From: Mycobacterium syngnathidarum
Lineage (GTDB): Bacteria > Actinomycetota > Actinomycetes > Mycobacteriales > Mycobacteriaceae
Assembly: GCF_001942625.1 (NCBI RefSeq)
Contig: NZ_MLCL01000048.1
Coordinates: 1 to 15,147, forward strand
Direction of reading: 5' to 3'
DNA length: 15,147 bases
Under the pieces are notes generated by a model. The model did no database searches. It was given only the letters and a program-made list of their open reading frames with translations, and was not told the origin of the DNA. The stretch's first letter is position 1. Every line of letters starts with the position of its first letter. A program made the translations under genes and the position numbers. Positions 5,916 to 14,787 of the stretch are shown here, one piece after another.

Positions 5916-6953
5916 ATGCCGATCGCCACGCCTGAGGTCTATGCCGAGATGCTGGGCCGGGCCAAGGAGCATTCCTTCGCGTTCCCGGCCATCAACTGCA
6001 CATCGTCGGAGACGATCAACGCCGCCATCAAAGGCTTTGCCGATGCAGGCAGCGACGGCATCATCCAGTTCTCCACCGGCGGGGCCGAGTTCGGCTCCGG
6101 ACTCGGCGTCAAGGACATGGTGACCGGAGCGGTCGCGTTGGCCGAGTTCGCCCATGTGATCGCCGAGGTGTACCCGATCACGGTGGCCCTGCACACCGAC
6201 CACTGCCCGAAGGACAAGCTGGACACCTATGTACGGCCGTTGCTGGCCATCTCGGCCGAGCGGGTTGCCGCGGGCCGCAACCCGCTGTTCCAGTCGCACA
6301 TGTGGGACGGTTCGGCTGTCCCGATCGACGAGAACCTGACCATTGCACAGGAGCTACTGAAGCTGGCGGCAGCAGCCAAGATCGTTCTCGAGGTCGAGAT
6401 CGGCGTGGTCGGCGGTGAGGAGGATGGGGTCGAGGCCGAGATCAACGAGAAGCTCTACACCTCGTCGGAGGATTTCGAGAAGACCATCGACGCGTTGGGC
6501 GCCGGTGAGCAGGGGGCCTACCTGCTGGCCGCGACATTCGGCAACGTGCACGGCGTCTACAAGCCGGGCAACGTGGTGCTCAAGCCCGAGGTGTTGGCCG
6601 AGGGGCAGCGGGTCGCCGCGGCCAAACTCGGATTGCCCAGCGATGCAAAGCCTTTCGATTTCGTCTTCCACGGCGGGTCGGGTTCGCTGAAGTCCGAGAT
6701 CGAAGATGCTCTCAAGTACGGCGTGGTGAAGATGAACGTCGACACCGACACCCAGTACGCCTTTACCCGCCCGCTGGCCGCGCACATGTTCACCAATTAC
6801 GACGGGGTGCTCAAAGTCGACGGCGAGGTGGGCAACAAGAAGGTCTACGACCCGCGCAGCTACCTCAAGAAGGGCGAGGCGTCGATGGCCGAGCGCGTCG
6901 TCGAGGCCTGCAACGACCTGCACAGCGCCGGGCGCAGCGTCACCGGCGCCTAG
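5916..6953 (+). CDS. fba: Class II fructose-bisphosphate aldolase
   Basis: The enzyme cleaves fructose 1,6-bisphosphate to dihydroxyacetone phosphate and glyceraldehyde 3-phosphate, and runs in reverse in gluconeogenesis. The 345-residue zinc-dependent enzyme is nearly collinear with M. tuberculosis Rv0363c. The catalytic Asp95 and zinc ligand His96 lie in ALHTDHCPKDK. Further zinc-ligand histidines lie in FGNVHGVYKPG and FVFHGGSGS, and the substrate-phosphate region follows at NVDTDTQYAFTRP. The start is the ATG at 5916 (MPIATPEVYAEM), with GGAAGGA at 5903-5909; an in-frame ATG at 5901 contains that ribosome-binding site and is rejected. A TGC-GATAAC stretch (5881-5889) is a weak extended -10 candidate. 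The stop is 6 bp from the convergent CHAP gene. Codon use is that of a highly expressed gene. Confidence 0.98.
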   Translation: MPIATPEVYAEMLGRAKEHSFAFPAINCTSSETINAAIKGFADAGSDGIIQFSTGGAEFGSGLGVKDMVTGAVALAEFAHVIAEVYPITVALHTDHCPKDKLDTYVRPLLAISAERVAAGRNPLFQSHMWDGSAVPIDENLTIAQELLKLAAAAKIVLEVEIGVVGGEEDGVEAEINEKLYTSSEDFEKTIDALGAGEQGAYLLAATFGNVHGVYKPGNVVLKPEVLAEGQRVAAAKLGLPSDAKPFDFVFHGGSGSLKSEIEDALKYGVVKMNVDTDTQYAFTRPLAAHMFTNYDGVLKVDGEVGNKKVYDPRSYLKKGEASMAERVVEACNDLHSAGRSVTGA

Positions 6954-6959
6954 GGCGGC

Positions 6960-7547
6960 TCACGCGGTCAGTCGGCCGTACCCGAGGATCCCCGCGATCT
7001 CGGCGTCATCGAGGGTGTGCACCCGGATCTTGCCCTCCTCGTTGCCGCCGACCGTGGTGATCCCGTTGTCATCTACGGCCACAACAAAATTCGTGTGCAA
7101 TCCGAGCGGACTGCCGTCGGTATACATCACCACGTCACCGGTGCGCGGCCGGTATCGGTCGGCCTCGGCGAACCGGCCCGCGGCTTGGTAGTACTCCTGC
7201 AGCGTGTAGACCCCCGGGATCCGCCAGCTCCCTGAATTCGGGTTGGTCAGCGGCTGGCCGGCCTCGTTGAGTACCCAGCTGACGAAATCGGCGCACCACG
7301 GCTCCTCGATTCCCTCGGAGTAGTGGCTGCCGCCGGGCTGGTCGTCGTATTGCGCCTGCAGCACGTCGACGATGCGGGCCTGGGCCGGATCGAGCGCGCC
7401 GCGGTCGATTTGGGGGAAGGCAACAGCTTTGCCCGGCAGGATGTCGACCGCGCCGGGATGTCGCACGACCAGCGCCGCGAGGGCCACGAAGACCACGGCG
7501 CCCAGCGCGCACAATGCCAACCAGAGCTTGGGCCCTCGCAGCTTCAC
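6960..7547 (-). CDS. Membrane-anchored or secreted CHAP-domain protein (putative peptidoglycan amidase)
   Basis: The 195-residue protein starts with a basic stretch and one hydrophobic helix (about 8-28: LWLALCALGAVVFVALAALVV), a signal peptide or signal anchor. The CHAP/NlpC-P60-like domain follows, with catalytic Cys85 in PWCADFVSWVLNEAG, probable catalytic His151 in LGLHTNFVVAV, and a third polar residue likely around Asn169-Glu170. Such enzymes cut amide bonds in peptidoglycan stems outside the membrane. The cargo here is a lone CHAP domain with no binding repeats. The GTG start lies 9 bp after the stop of the Rv0361-like gene, so the two form an operon. In my memory of M. tuberculosis, mgtE lies between the Rv0361 and fba genes, so this gene occupies a different slot content. 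Substrate is inferred only from the family. Confidence 0.82.
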   Translation of the reverse strand: MKLRGPKLWLALCALGAVVFVALAALVVRHPGAVDILPGKAVAFPQIDRGALDPAQARIVDVLQAQYDDQPGGSHYSEGIEEPWCADFVSWVLNEAGQPLTNPNSGSWRIPGVYTLQEYYQAAGRFAEADRYRPRTGDVVMYTDGSPLGLHTNFVVAVDDNGITTVGGNEEGKIRVHTLDDAEIAGILGYGRLTA

Positions 7548-7556
7548 GCGATCAGG

Positions 7557-8312
7557 TTAACCGGTGGGCGCCTGGCAGATCTTCCACTGATTGTCGCGGA
7601 ACTGGAGGTCGAAGCTGCGGGTCGAGCGGGTTTGCGGGGCGAACGCCATGAAGCTGGTGACGTTGGCCTCGGCGTGGTCGCCGTTGACGATCACCTGGTC
7701 GATGCTGGCCACCACGGGATACTGCTTGGCCGCCGCCACTCGGGCGTGAGTTTCGTCCCATGCCTTCTGGTCGTATTTGACGTAGTTGTCGCTGGTGGTG
7801 CCGCAGGTGATCGACCGCAGGGTGGCCAGGTCTCCGCGTTGGATCGCCGAGTCGAAGTTCTGGATCGTGTCGCGCACGTCGTCCTCCTGGGAGGCACCCG
7901 GCGAGGATTCGCGGGTCAGCAGGACGGTGCCGAGCACCGCGATCGCCACCAGTGCGGCGATCACCAGCACGACCGCGACCACCCACCCCCAGCTGCGGCG
8001 GGTGGCCGGCTGCGGTGCCTGATCGGCTTCCTCGCGCGGCGGGATGACCTGCGGGGCGGCGCCTTTCGGAACCTCGGCAGCGACGGTATCGCTGTCGGCA
8101 GGCGGCGCGAAGATCTCGGTCTCCGGGTCGGGAGGCGTGTCGATCTTCCGGGTGGACTCGTCGTATCCGGAAGGCGCCGTGAAACGTCGCTCTTCGCTGC
8201 GCGCCACGGCCTCGGTGACCTCATCGGCTGAGCCGATGATCTCAGTGGCCGGATCGGTCACATCCGGCATCCGTTCGGTGCGGCCCTCGTCAGGTTCCGT
8301 TGGGTTCGACAT
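7557..8312 (-). CDS. Conserved membrane-anchored protein with an extracytoplasmic NTF2-like domain (Rv0361-like)
   Basis: The 251-residue protein has three parts. Residues 1-107 are acidic, Pro/Thr/Glu-rich and probably disordered in the cytoplasm. One transmembrane helix follows at about 109-132. Residues 143-251 form an extracytoplasmic domain of the small cone-shaped NTF2/DUF4878 type (DDVRDTIQNFDSAIQRGDLATLR, ending DLQFRDNQWKICQ), with two cysteines (170 and 246) that could pair. The cytoplasmic part repeats DP[AE]TEI[IF] around residues 20-26 and 62-68, with a related STRKI between them. Such Thr-plus-hydrophobic motifs are typical of mycobacterial Ser/Thr kinase targets. It leads the operon with the CHAP gene. 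A TAAGCT -10 (8349-8354, minus strand) and a GGGAGGA leader motif precede it. The molecular function is not known. Confidence 0.85.
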   Translation of the reverse strand: MSNPTEPDEGRTERMPDVTDPATEIIGSADEVTEAVARSEERRFTAPSGYDESTRKIDTPPDPETEIFAPPADSDTVAAEVPKGAAPQVIPPREEADQAPQPATRRSWGWVVAVVLVIAALVAIAVLGTVLLTRESSPGASQEDDVRDTIQNFDSAIQRGDLATLRSITCGTTSDNYVKYDQKAWDETHARVAAAKQYPVVASIDQVIVNGDHAEANVTSFMAFAPQTRSTRSFDLQFRDNQWKICQAPTG

Positions 8313-8348
8313 CCCTGTTGCGGTCCTCCCGTACGTCGGTACCGGTGG

Positions 8349-8354
8349 AGCTTA
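8349..8354 (-). promoter_or_regulatory. Probable -10 box of the Rv0361-like/CHAP operon
   Basis: The minus strand reads TAAGCT (inside GATAAGCT), fitting TANNNT. Transcription would start near 8342, giving a leader of about 30 bases that carries GGGAGGA. The divergent DUF3151 promoter lies only about 10 bp away. Confidence 0.3.
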
Positions 8355-8364
8355 TCGGTCGGTG

Positions 8365-8370
8365 CACAAT
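8365..8370 (+). promoter_or_regulatory. Probable -10 box of the DUF3151 gene, leaderless
   Basis: CACAAT, close to TATAAT, ends 6 bases before the ATG at 8377. Transcription would begin at the start codon, and no ribosome-binding site is visible. Confidence 0.4.
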
Positions 8371-8376
8371 AGGCCC

Positions 8377-8793
8377 ATGACACGGATGGGTGATTTGTTG
8401 GGGCCGGATCCGGTGCTCCTTCCGGGGGACCCTGAGGCCGAGGACGAATTGGCTGCGGGTGAGAAGGCTGCCGTGGTGGCCGCCGCCCACCCGTCGGCGT
8501 CGATCGCATGGGCCGTGCTGGCCGAGAAGGCGCTCGCCGATGACAAGGCCGTCACCGCGTATGCGTATGCCCGCACTGGTTATCACCGCGGGCTGGATCA
8601 GTTGCGGCGCAACGGCTGGAAGGGTTTCGGCCCGGTGCCGTTCGCCCACGAGCCGAACCAGGGATTCCTCCGGTGTGTGGCTGCGCTGGCGCAGGCTGCC
8701 GACGACATCGGAGAGACCGACGAGTTCCAGCGGTGCCTCGATCTGCTCGACGACTGCGATCCGTCCGCGCGCGGCGAGCTCGGCCTGGCCTGA
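8377..8793 (+). CDS. DUF3151 family protein (Rv0360c-like)
   Basis: This 138-residue soluble protein is of unknown function, strongly conserved in actinobacteria. It reads MTRMGDLLGPDPVLLPG, then an alpha-helical core with repeated A/L-rich helices (AVVAAAHPSASIAWAVLAEKAL; AYAYARTGYHRGLDQLRRNGWKGFGPVPF) and a C-terminal helix LAQAADDIGETDEFQRCLDLLDDCDP. The helix pairs look like a short tetratricopeptide-like solenoid, which would suggest protein binding rather than catalysis. The frame is open far upstream to 8044, but that part is the antisense of the Rv0361-like gene. The ATG at 8377 is chosen on family N-terminus and a well-placed -10 box. It ends 5 bp from the convergent zinc exporter gene. 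Confidence 0.92.
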   Translation: MTRMGDLLGPDPVLLPGDPEAEDELAAGEKAAVVAAAHPSASIAWAVLAEKALADDKAVTAYAYARTGYHRGLDQLRRNGWKGFGPVPFAHEPNQGFLRCVAALAQAADDIGETDEFQRCLDLLDDCDPSARGELGLA

Positions 8794-8798
8794 GAGCC

Positions 8799-9695
8799 CT
8801 AGTCCTTCGCCTCGCACGAGCAGTCGTCGGCGGAGTCGGGCGGCTCCACCTGCACGGTGGCGTGGGCCAGGCCGCGCGCGTTCAGTACCGCTCGGGCGTC
8901 GTCGAGCACCCGGGCGGTGTCGGCGCTGCTGGTCAGGTGCGCGGTGACCATGTCCTTGCCGGGAACCAGCGTCCACACGTGCAGGTCGTGCACGCCGGTC
9001 ACGCCGTCCACAGATTCGAGCGCTGCCCGCAGTTCGTTCACGTCGATGTGCTGCGGGGATGATTCGCTGAGAATCCGCAGCGCGGCGCGGGCCAATGCGA
9101 TGGCCCGGGGCAACACCCACAGGGCGACGAGGACCGCGACCACGACGTCGGCGTACGGCCAGCCGGTGGTGACGGTGACGATGCCGGCGATCAGCACGCC
9201 GATGCTGCCGACGGTGTCGGCCATGACCTCCATGTAGGCGCCCTTGACCGCCAGGCTGTCCTTGGACTGCGACCGCAGCAGCATCACGACGACGGCGTTG
9301 GCGGCCAGGCCGGCGAGCGCCACCACGATCATGGGTACGCCGGGGACTTCGGGCGCATTGCCGAGGCGTTCGAAGGCCTCGTACAGGATGAAGACCGCCA
9401 CACCCAGCAGCAGGGCGGCGTTCGCCACGGCGGTGAAGACCTCCGCCCGGTGCCAGCCGTAGGTGCGGGCCGGGGATGTACTGCCGCGCTTGGCGAGCAA
9501 CACCGCGGTCAAGCCCATGAACATGGCGACCAGGTCGGTGAGCATGTGGCCGGCGTCGGCGAGCAGGGCGATCGAGTTGATCAGCAGCGCGGTGACCAGC
9601 TCAAGAACGAAGAACGCGCTGAGGATCGCCGCGGCGATGACCATCCTGCTGACGCGGGTATCGCTGCTGTGGCTGTGATCGTGGCCGGCACCCAT
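8799..9695 (-). CDS. zitA: CDF-family zinc/divalent cation exporter (ZitA/ZitB-like)
   Basis: CDF proteins export Zn2+ by proton antiport across the inner membrane. The 298-residue protein has a His-rich N-terminus (GHDHSHS), six transmembrane helices and a cytoplasmic C-terminal domain (DVNELRAALESVDGVTGVHDLHVWTL). The transport site in helix 2 is the standard His50-x3-Asp54 (DAGHMLTD). Helix 5 has Glu156-x3-Asp160 (MEVMAD), where E. coli ZitB has His-x3-Asp. The C-terminus ends DDCSCEAKD, a possible extra metal site. The frame is open to an ATG at 9731, but 9695 is chosen because the -10 box (9702-9707) and operator (9705-9724) lie between the two. By family and position next to the fba-purA block it corresponds to what I recall as M. 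smegmatis zitA, a zinc exporter repressed by SmtB. Confidence 0.93.
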   Translation of the reverse strand: MGAGHDHSHSSDTRVSRMVIAAAILSAFFVLELVTALLINSIALLADAGHMLTDLVAMFMGLTAVLLAKRGSTSPARTYGWHRAEVFTAVANAALLLGVAVFILYEAFERLGNAPEVPGVPMIVVALAGLAANAVVVMLLRSQSKDSLAVKGAYMEVMADTVGSIGVLIAGIVTVTTGWPYADVVVAVLVALWVLPRAIALARAALRILSESSPQHIDVNELRAALESVDGVTGVHDLHVWTLVPGKDMVTAHLTSSADTARVLDDARAVLNARGLAHATVQVEPPDSADDCSCEAKD

Positions 9696-9701
9696 GCCCG
9701 A

Positions 9702-9707
9702 AATATA
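9702..9707 (-). promoter_or_regulatory. -10 box of the zinc exporter gene, leaderless
   Basis: The minus strand reads TATATT, 6 bases before the ATG at 9695, so the mRNA should start at the start codon. It overlaps one arm of the inverted repeat at 9705-9724. Confidence 0.55.
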
Positions 9708-9724
9708 TGCGGAAATACGCATAT
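9705..9724. promoter_or_regulatory. Probable metal-sensor (SmtB/ArsR-type) operator of the zinc exporter
   Basis: ATATGCG, a 6-bp spacer GAAATA and CGCATAT form a perfect 7-bp inverted repeat inside the otherwise GC-rich 64-bp gap between the protease and exporter genes. AT-rich ATATG/CATAT palindromes over the -10 box are typical targets of ArsR/SmtB repressors, which leave DNA when Zn2+ binds. The regulator gene is not in the window. Confidence 0.6.
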
Positions 9725-9759
9725 GTGGCAAGTGTGCCGACCTCGTCGCGCGGGGAAGC

Positions 9760-10539
9760 TCAGAGCCAGGCGGACCAGAATCGGGTCAGTTGGCTGCCGA
9801 TCGATACGAGTTGGCTCGGCACCCCCGAGAGGTCGACGAACCAGAAGACCACCGAGAAGAACCAGCGGTTGAGTGTGGGTGTGAACAGCAGGATCAGCAG
9901 GATGAACAGGCCCCACTGCTTGGCTGGTTCCAGTGCCCGCTGGGTGTCGGGGCTCAAATGCGGCTCCAGTGCGCCGTAGCCGTCCAGCCCGGGAACGGGT
10001 AGCAGATTCAGCACAAGTGCGGTGACCTGAAGAAATCCGAGGAAGGCCATCCCGGACCAGAACACGCTGTGGGCCGGATCGAAGAAGATCCGCGTGATGC
10101 CGAGCAGTAGGACTGCCAGCACCAGGTTGGCAGCCGGCCCGGCCAGGCTGACCAGGGTTTTCTGCCGGGCTGTCATCCAGGAGGTGCGGACATACACCGC
10201 CCCGCCGGGCAGCCCGATCCCGCCGAGCGCGATGACCAGCACCGGAAAACCCAGAGACAGCAGCGGGTGGGAGTACTTGAACGGGTTCAGCGTCAGATAA
10301 CCGCGGACCGCGACATCGTGGTCGCCGAATCGCCAGGCGGTGAAGGCGTGGCCGAACTCATGCAGGCACAGCGAGACCAGCCAGCCTGCGATGACCAGTA
10401 TGAAGACGCCGACGTAGGACAGCGGCTTGACGTTGTCGGCGGCGAACCAGGCCACCGCCCCGCCCGCGGCGGTGAGCGCGACGACGGCCAGGAACACCGG
10501 GCTCGGCCGTACCGATTGATGCAGCGGGCGGATGTTCAC
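9760..10539 (-). CDS. M50 family site-2-type membrane zinc metalloprotease (Rv0359-like)
   Basis: The 259-residue integral membrane protein is of the site-2 protease type, cutting substrates within or near the membrane. The zinc motif HEFGH has His60, Glu61 and His64, in SLCLHEFGHAFTAW. The third metal ligand is Asp186 in LLPVPGLDGY. Hydrophobic segments lie at about 15-33, 42-58, 97-112, 131-150, 160-180 and 212-235, giving about six helices. There are no PDZ domains, so it belongs to the short 'SpoIVFB/sll0528-like' type rather than the RseP/Rip1 type. The substrate is unknown. The start is taken at GTG 10539, but no ribosome-binding site is visible. It follows the Rv0358-like gene by 29 bp on the same strand and may read through into the zinc exporter. 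Confidence 0.92.
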   Translation of the reverse strand: MNIRPLHQSVRPSPVFLAVVALTAAGGAVAWFAADNVKPLSYVGVFILVIAGWLVSLCLHEFGHAFTAWRFGDHDVAVRGYLTLNPFKYSHPLLSLGFPVLVIALGGIGLPGGAVYVRTSWMTARQKTLVSLAGPAANLVLAVLLLGITRIFFDPAHSVFWSGMAFLGFLQVTALVLNLLPVPGLDGYGALEPHLSPDTQRALEPAKQWGLFILLILLFTPTLNRWFFSVVFWFVDLSGVPSQLVSIGSQLTRFWSAWL

Positions 10540-10568
10540 GGTTCGACGCTACCGGCTGTGGGCCGGGC

Positions 10569-13171
<2,603 letters not shown>

Positions 13172-13174
13172 ACC

Positions 13175-13921
13175 CTAGATCGCGGTGTGTCCGCCGTCGG
13201 CTGCCAGCACCGCGCCGTGGATGAAACTGGCGTCGTCGCTGACCAAAAACCCGATGGTTTTGGCGATCTCGGCGGGATCGGCAACACGTCGCGCCGGTGC
13301 CTGGGCGGCGAGCGCGGCCAGACGATCGGTGCCGTACTGAGCTGTCGTTCCCTCGGTTAGCGTCGGTCCCGGGGCGATGGCGTTGACGCGGACGCCCTTG
13401 GGTCCGTACTCGGCGGCCCAAGATTTGGTCAGCAGGTTCAACGCGGCCTTCGAAGAGGCATACACTGCCGAACCGGGTGCGCCGAACTGGGACACCATGG
13501 TGCTGACGTTGACGATCGCGCCGTCGCCGCGTGCGGCCATGGCTGGTGCTACCGCGCCGACGAGGAAGAACGGAATCTTCACGTTGAGCTGGTAGCAGTC
13601 GTCGAAGTCTTGTTCGGCGATGGCAGCGGTGGGTCCGAAGACTGCGATGGCGGCGTTGTTGATCAGGATGTCGATCTGGTCAGCCATTGACAGGGCGTCC
13701 CGTATCAAGGCATGAGCGCTGGCGGCGTCGGTCAGTGCCGCGCCGAGGAAGTCGGCGGTGCCACCGGCGGCACGGATCTCGGTCACCACTTGCGCTCCGC
13801 GGCCACGGTCTCGACCGCTCACCAGGACATGTGCACCGCGTTCGGCGAGAAGCGTTGCGGTGGCACGGCCGATGCCGCTCGTTGCTCCGGTGACCAACGC
13901 GGTTTTCCCGTCGAGTGACAC
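13175..13921 (-). CDS. Short-chain dehydrogenase/reductase (classical SDR)
   Basis: The 248-residue protein is a complete classical SDR. It has the cofactor motif TGATSGIG at 11-18, NNAA at 88-91, and the catalytic tetrad Asn113, Ser140, Tyr154 and Lys158 (VYASSKAAL). The PG motif (APGPTLTEG) follows, and the end is GAVLAADGGHTAI. Arg37 after the second strand (SGRDRGRG) suggests NADP(H) preference. The substrate cannot be told from sequence; the frequent 3-oxoacyl-ACP reductase label would be only generic. Start is GTG at 13921, with AGGATG 9 bases upstream. It is divergent from the neighbouring membrane protein gene, with about 62 bp between the starts. Confidence 0.93.
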   Translation of the reverse strand: MSLDGKTALVTGATSGIGRATATLLAERGAHVLVSGRDRGRGAQVVTEIRAAGGTADFLGAALTDAASAHALIRDALSMADQIDILINNAAIAVFGPTAAIAEQDFDDCYQLNVKIPFFLVGAVAPAMAARGDGAIVNVSTMVSQFGAPGSAVYASSKAALNLLTKSWAAEYGPKGVRVNAIAPGPTLTEGTTAQYGTDRLAALAAQAPARRVADPAEIAKTIGFLVSDDASFIHGAVLAADGGHTAI

Positions 13922-13983
13922 CCGGGCATCCTAGGCGGCCGAATGTCAGCGCAGATGTGCGGCCGGAATGCCACGATGACCCT

Positions 13984-14655
13984 GTGGTCCAACAACATCT
14001 GCACCGCCTGTCCACGCCGCGGGCAGCTGCCTCGGCGGGCGTACTGTTCGCGGTGCTGTTCGGCGTGGCCCTGGTATTGATCCGCACGGCATTGCCCGAA
14101 GGAGCTGAGCCCGGTTCGCAATGGATCGACGGCGCGACCACTCGATTGCGGGTGGCTTCCGTGTTGATGCCGTTCGCCGGTATCGCGTTCCTGTGGTTCA
14201 TCGGGGTGGTGCGCGACGGCTTCGGTCGCTACGAGGACCGGTTCTTCTCGTCGGTCTTCCTCGGCAGCGGAATCCTGTTCTTGGCGATGATGTTCGTGTC
14301 ATCGGCTGTGGGCGCCGGGCTGATCGCCAGCCGGGCGGGGATTTCCGACGCCACTGCCTACAGCCATGTCGCCACGTTCGGGCAGATGGTGCTGATGGCG
14401 CTGAGCAAGACATACGGCGTTCGGATGGCCGCCGTGTTCATGATGTCGTTGGCGACGATCTGGTTGAAGACCGGATTGATGCCGCGCCCGCTTGTGTACA
14501 CGACATACCTCGTCGCAGTGGGCCTTCTCGTGGCGGGCAATGTCAGCATGTGGATCGTTCTGGCTTTCCCGATCTGGGTGCTGGTGGTCAGCGTGCTGAT
14601 CCTGGTCCGGGCCGGGGTGATCGACCTACACGGTGCGCGGGAGCATTCTGAGTAG
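13984..14655 (+). CDS. Integral membrane protein of unknown function (six predicted helices)
   Basis: I do not recognise the family. From the GTG at 13984 the protein is 223 residues. Hydrophobic segments lie at about 15-36, 57-77, 90-115, 145-163, 170-188 and 190-210. A conserved-looking loop RDGFGRYEDRFFSSVFLGSG follows the second helix, and a charged loop SKTYGVRM precedes the fourth. The C-terminus is short and charged (GAREHSE). The frame is open to an ATG at 13915, but that start would overlap the SDR gene start and encode a Pro/Arg-rich non-hydrophobic leader, so I place the start at 13984. This choice is uncertain because no strong ribosome-binding site is present. The region is followed by a 124-bp gap. 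Confidence 0.75.
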   Translation: MVQQHLHRLSTPRAAASAGVLFAVLFGVALVLIRTALPEGAEPGSQWIDGATTRLRVASVLMPFAGIAFLWFIGVVRDGFGRYEDRFFSSVFLGSGILFLAMMFVSSAVGAGLIASRAGISDATAYSHVATFGQMVLMALSKTYGVRMAAVFMMSLATIWLKTGLMPRPLVYTTYLVAVGLLVAGNVSMWIVLAFPIWVLVVSVLILVRAGVIDLHGAREHSE

Positions 14656-14671
14656 TCCGGCTCGATTCATC

Positions 14672-14683
14672 CCGACGTGTCGG
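14672..14683. repeat. Short hairpin after the membrane protein gene
   Basis: CCGAC-GT-GTCGG forms a perfect 5-bp stem 16 bases after the stop at 14655. There is no T-run and the loop is only 2 bases, so it is at best a weak termination or pausing element. The remaining 14656-14766 gap shows nothing else I can support. Confidence 0.2.
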
Positions 14684-14766
14684 ACGACGGGTCATCACCA
14701 GCGGCGAACGGGCAAGACCATCGTCACCCGAAACCAGTTGTCAGAATCAATGTCGTACCGGGGTGG

Positions 14767-14772
14767 CATAAT
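14767..14772 (+). promoter_or_regulatory. Probable -10 box of the 13E12-family gene, leaderless
   Basis: CATAAT ends 7 bases before the ATG at 14780, giving transcription from the start codon. It touches the left arm of the SOS box at 14772-14787, so LexA would block it. Confidence 0.5.
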
Positions 14773-14787
14773 CGCACATATGTTCGA
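14772..14787. promoter_or_regulatory. SOS box (LexA site) overlapping the start codon
   Basis: TCGCAC-ATAT-GTTCGA matches the mycobacterial SOS consensus TCGAAC-N4-GTTCGA at 11 of 12 fixed positions. The ATG (14780-14782) is inside the box. Published work on the mycobacterial SOS box, as I recall it, found 13E12-family genes to be LexA targets, which agrees with the gene here. Confidence 0.75.

Noticed and set aside
8044..8376. Upstream in-frame extension of the DUF3151 gene
   Set aside because: It is antisense to the Rv0361-like gene, is Ser/Gly-rich without family similarity, and the real start has a leaderless promoter.
8044..9237. Several 120-280-codon open frames antisense to the DUF3151, Rv0361-like and exporter genes
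   Set aside because: All are Arg/Pro/Ser-rich shadows of clearly coding sense frames.
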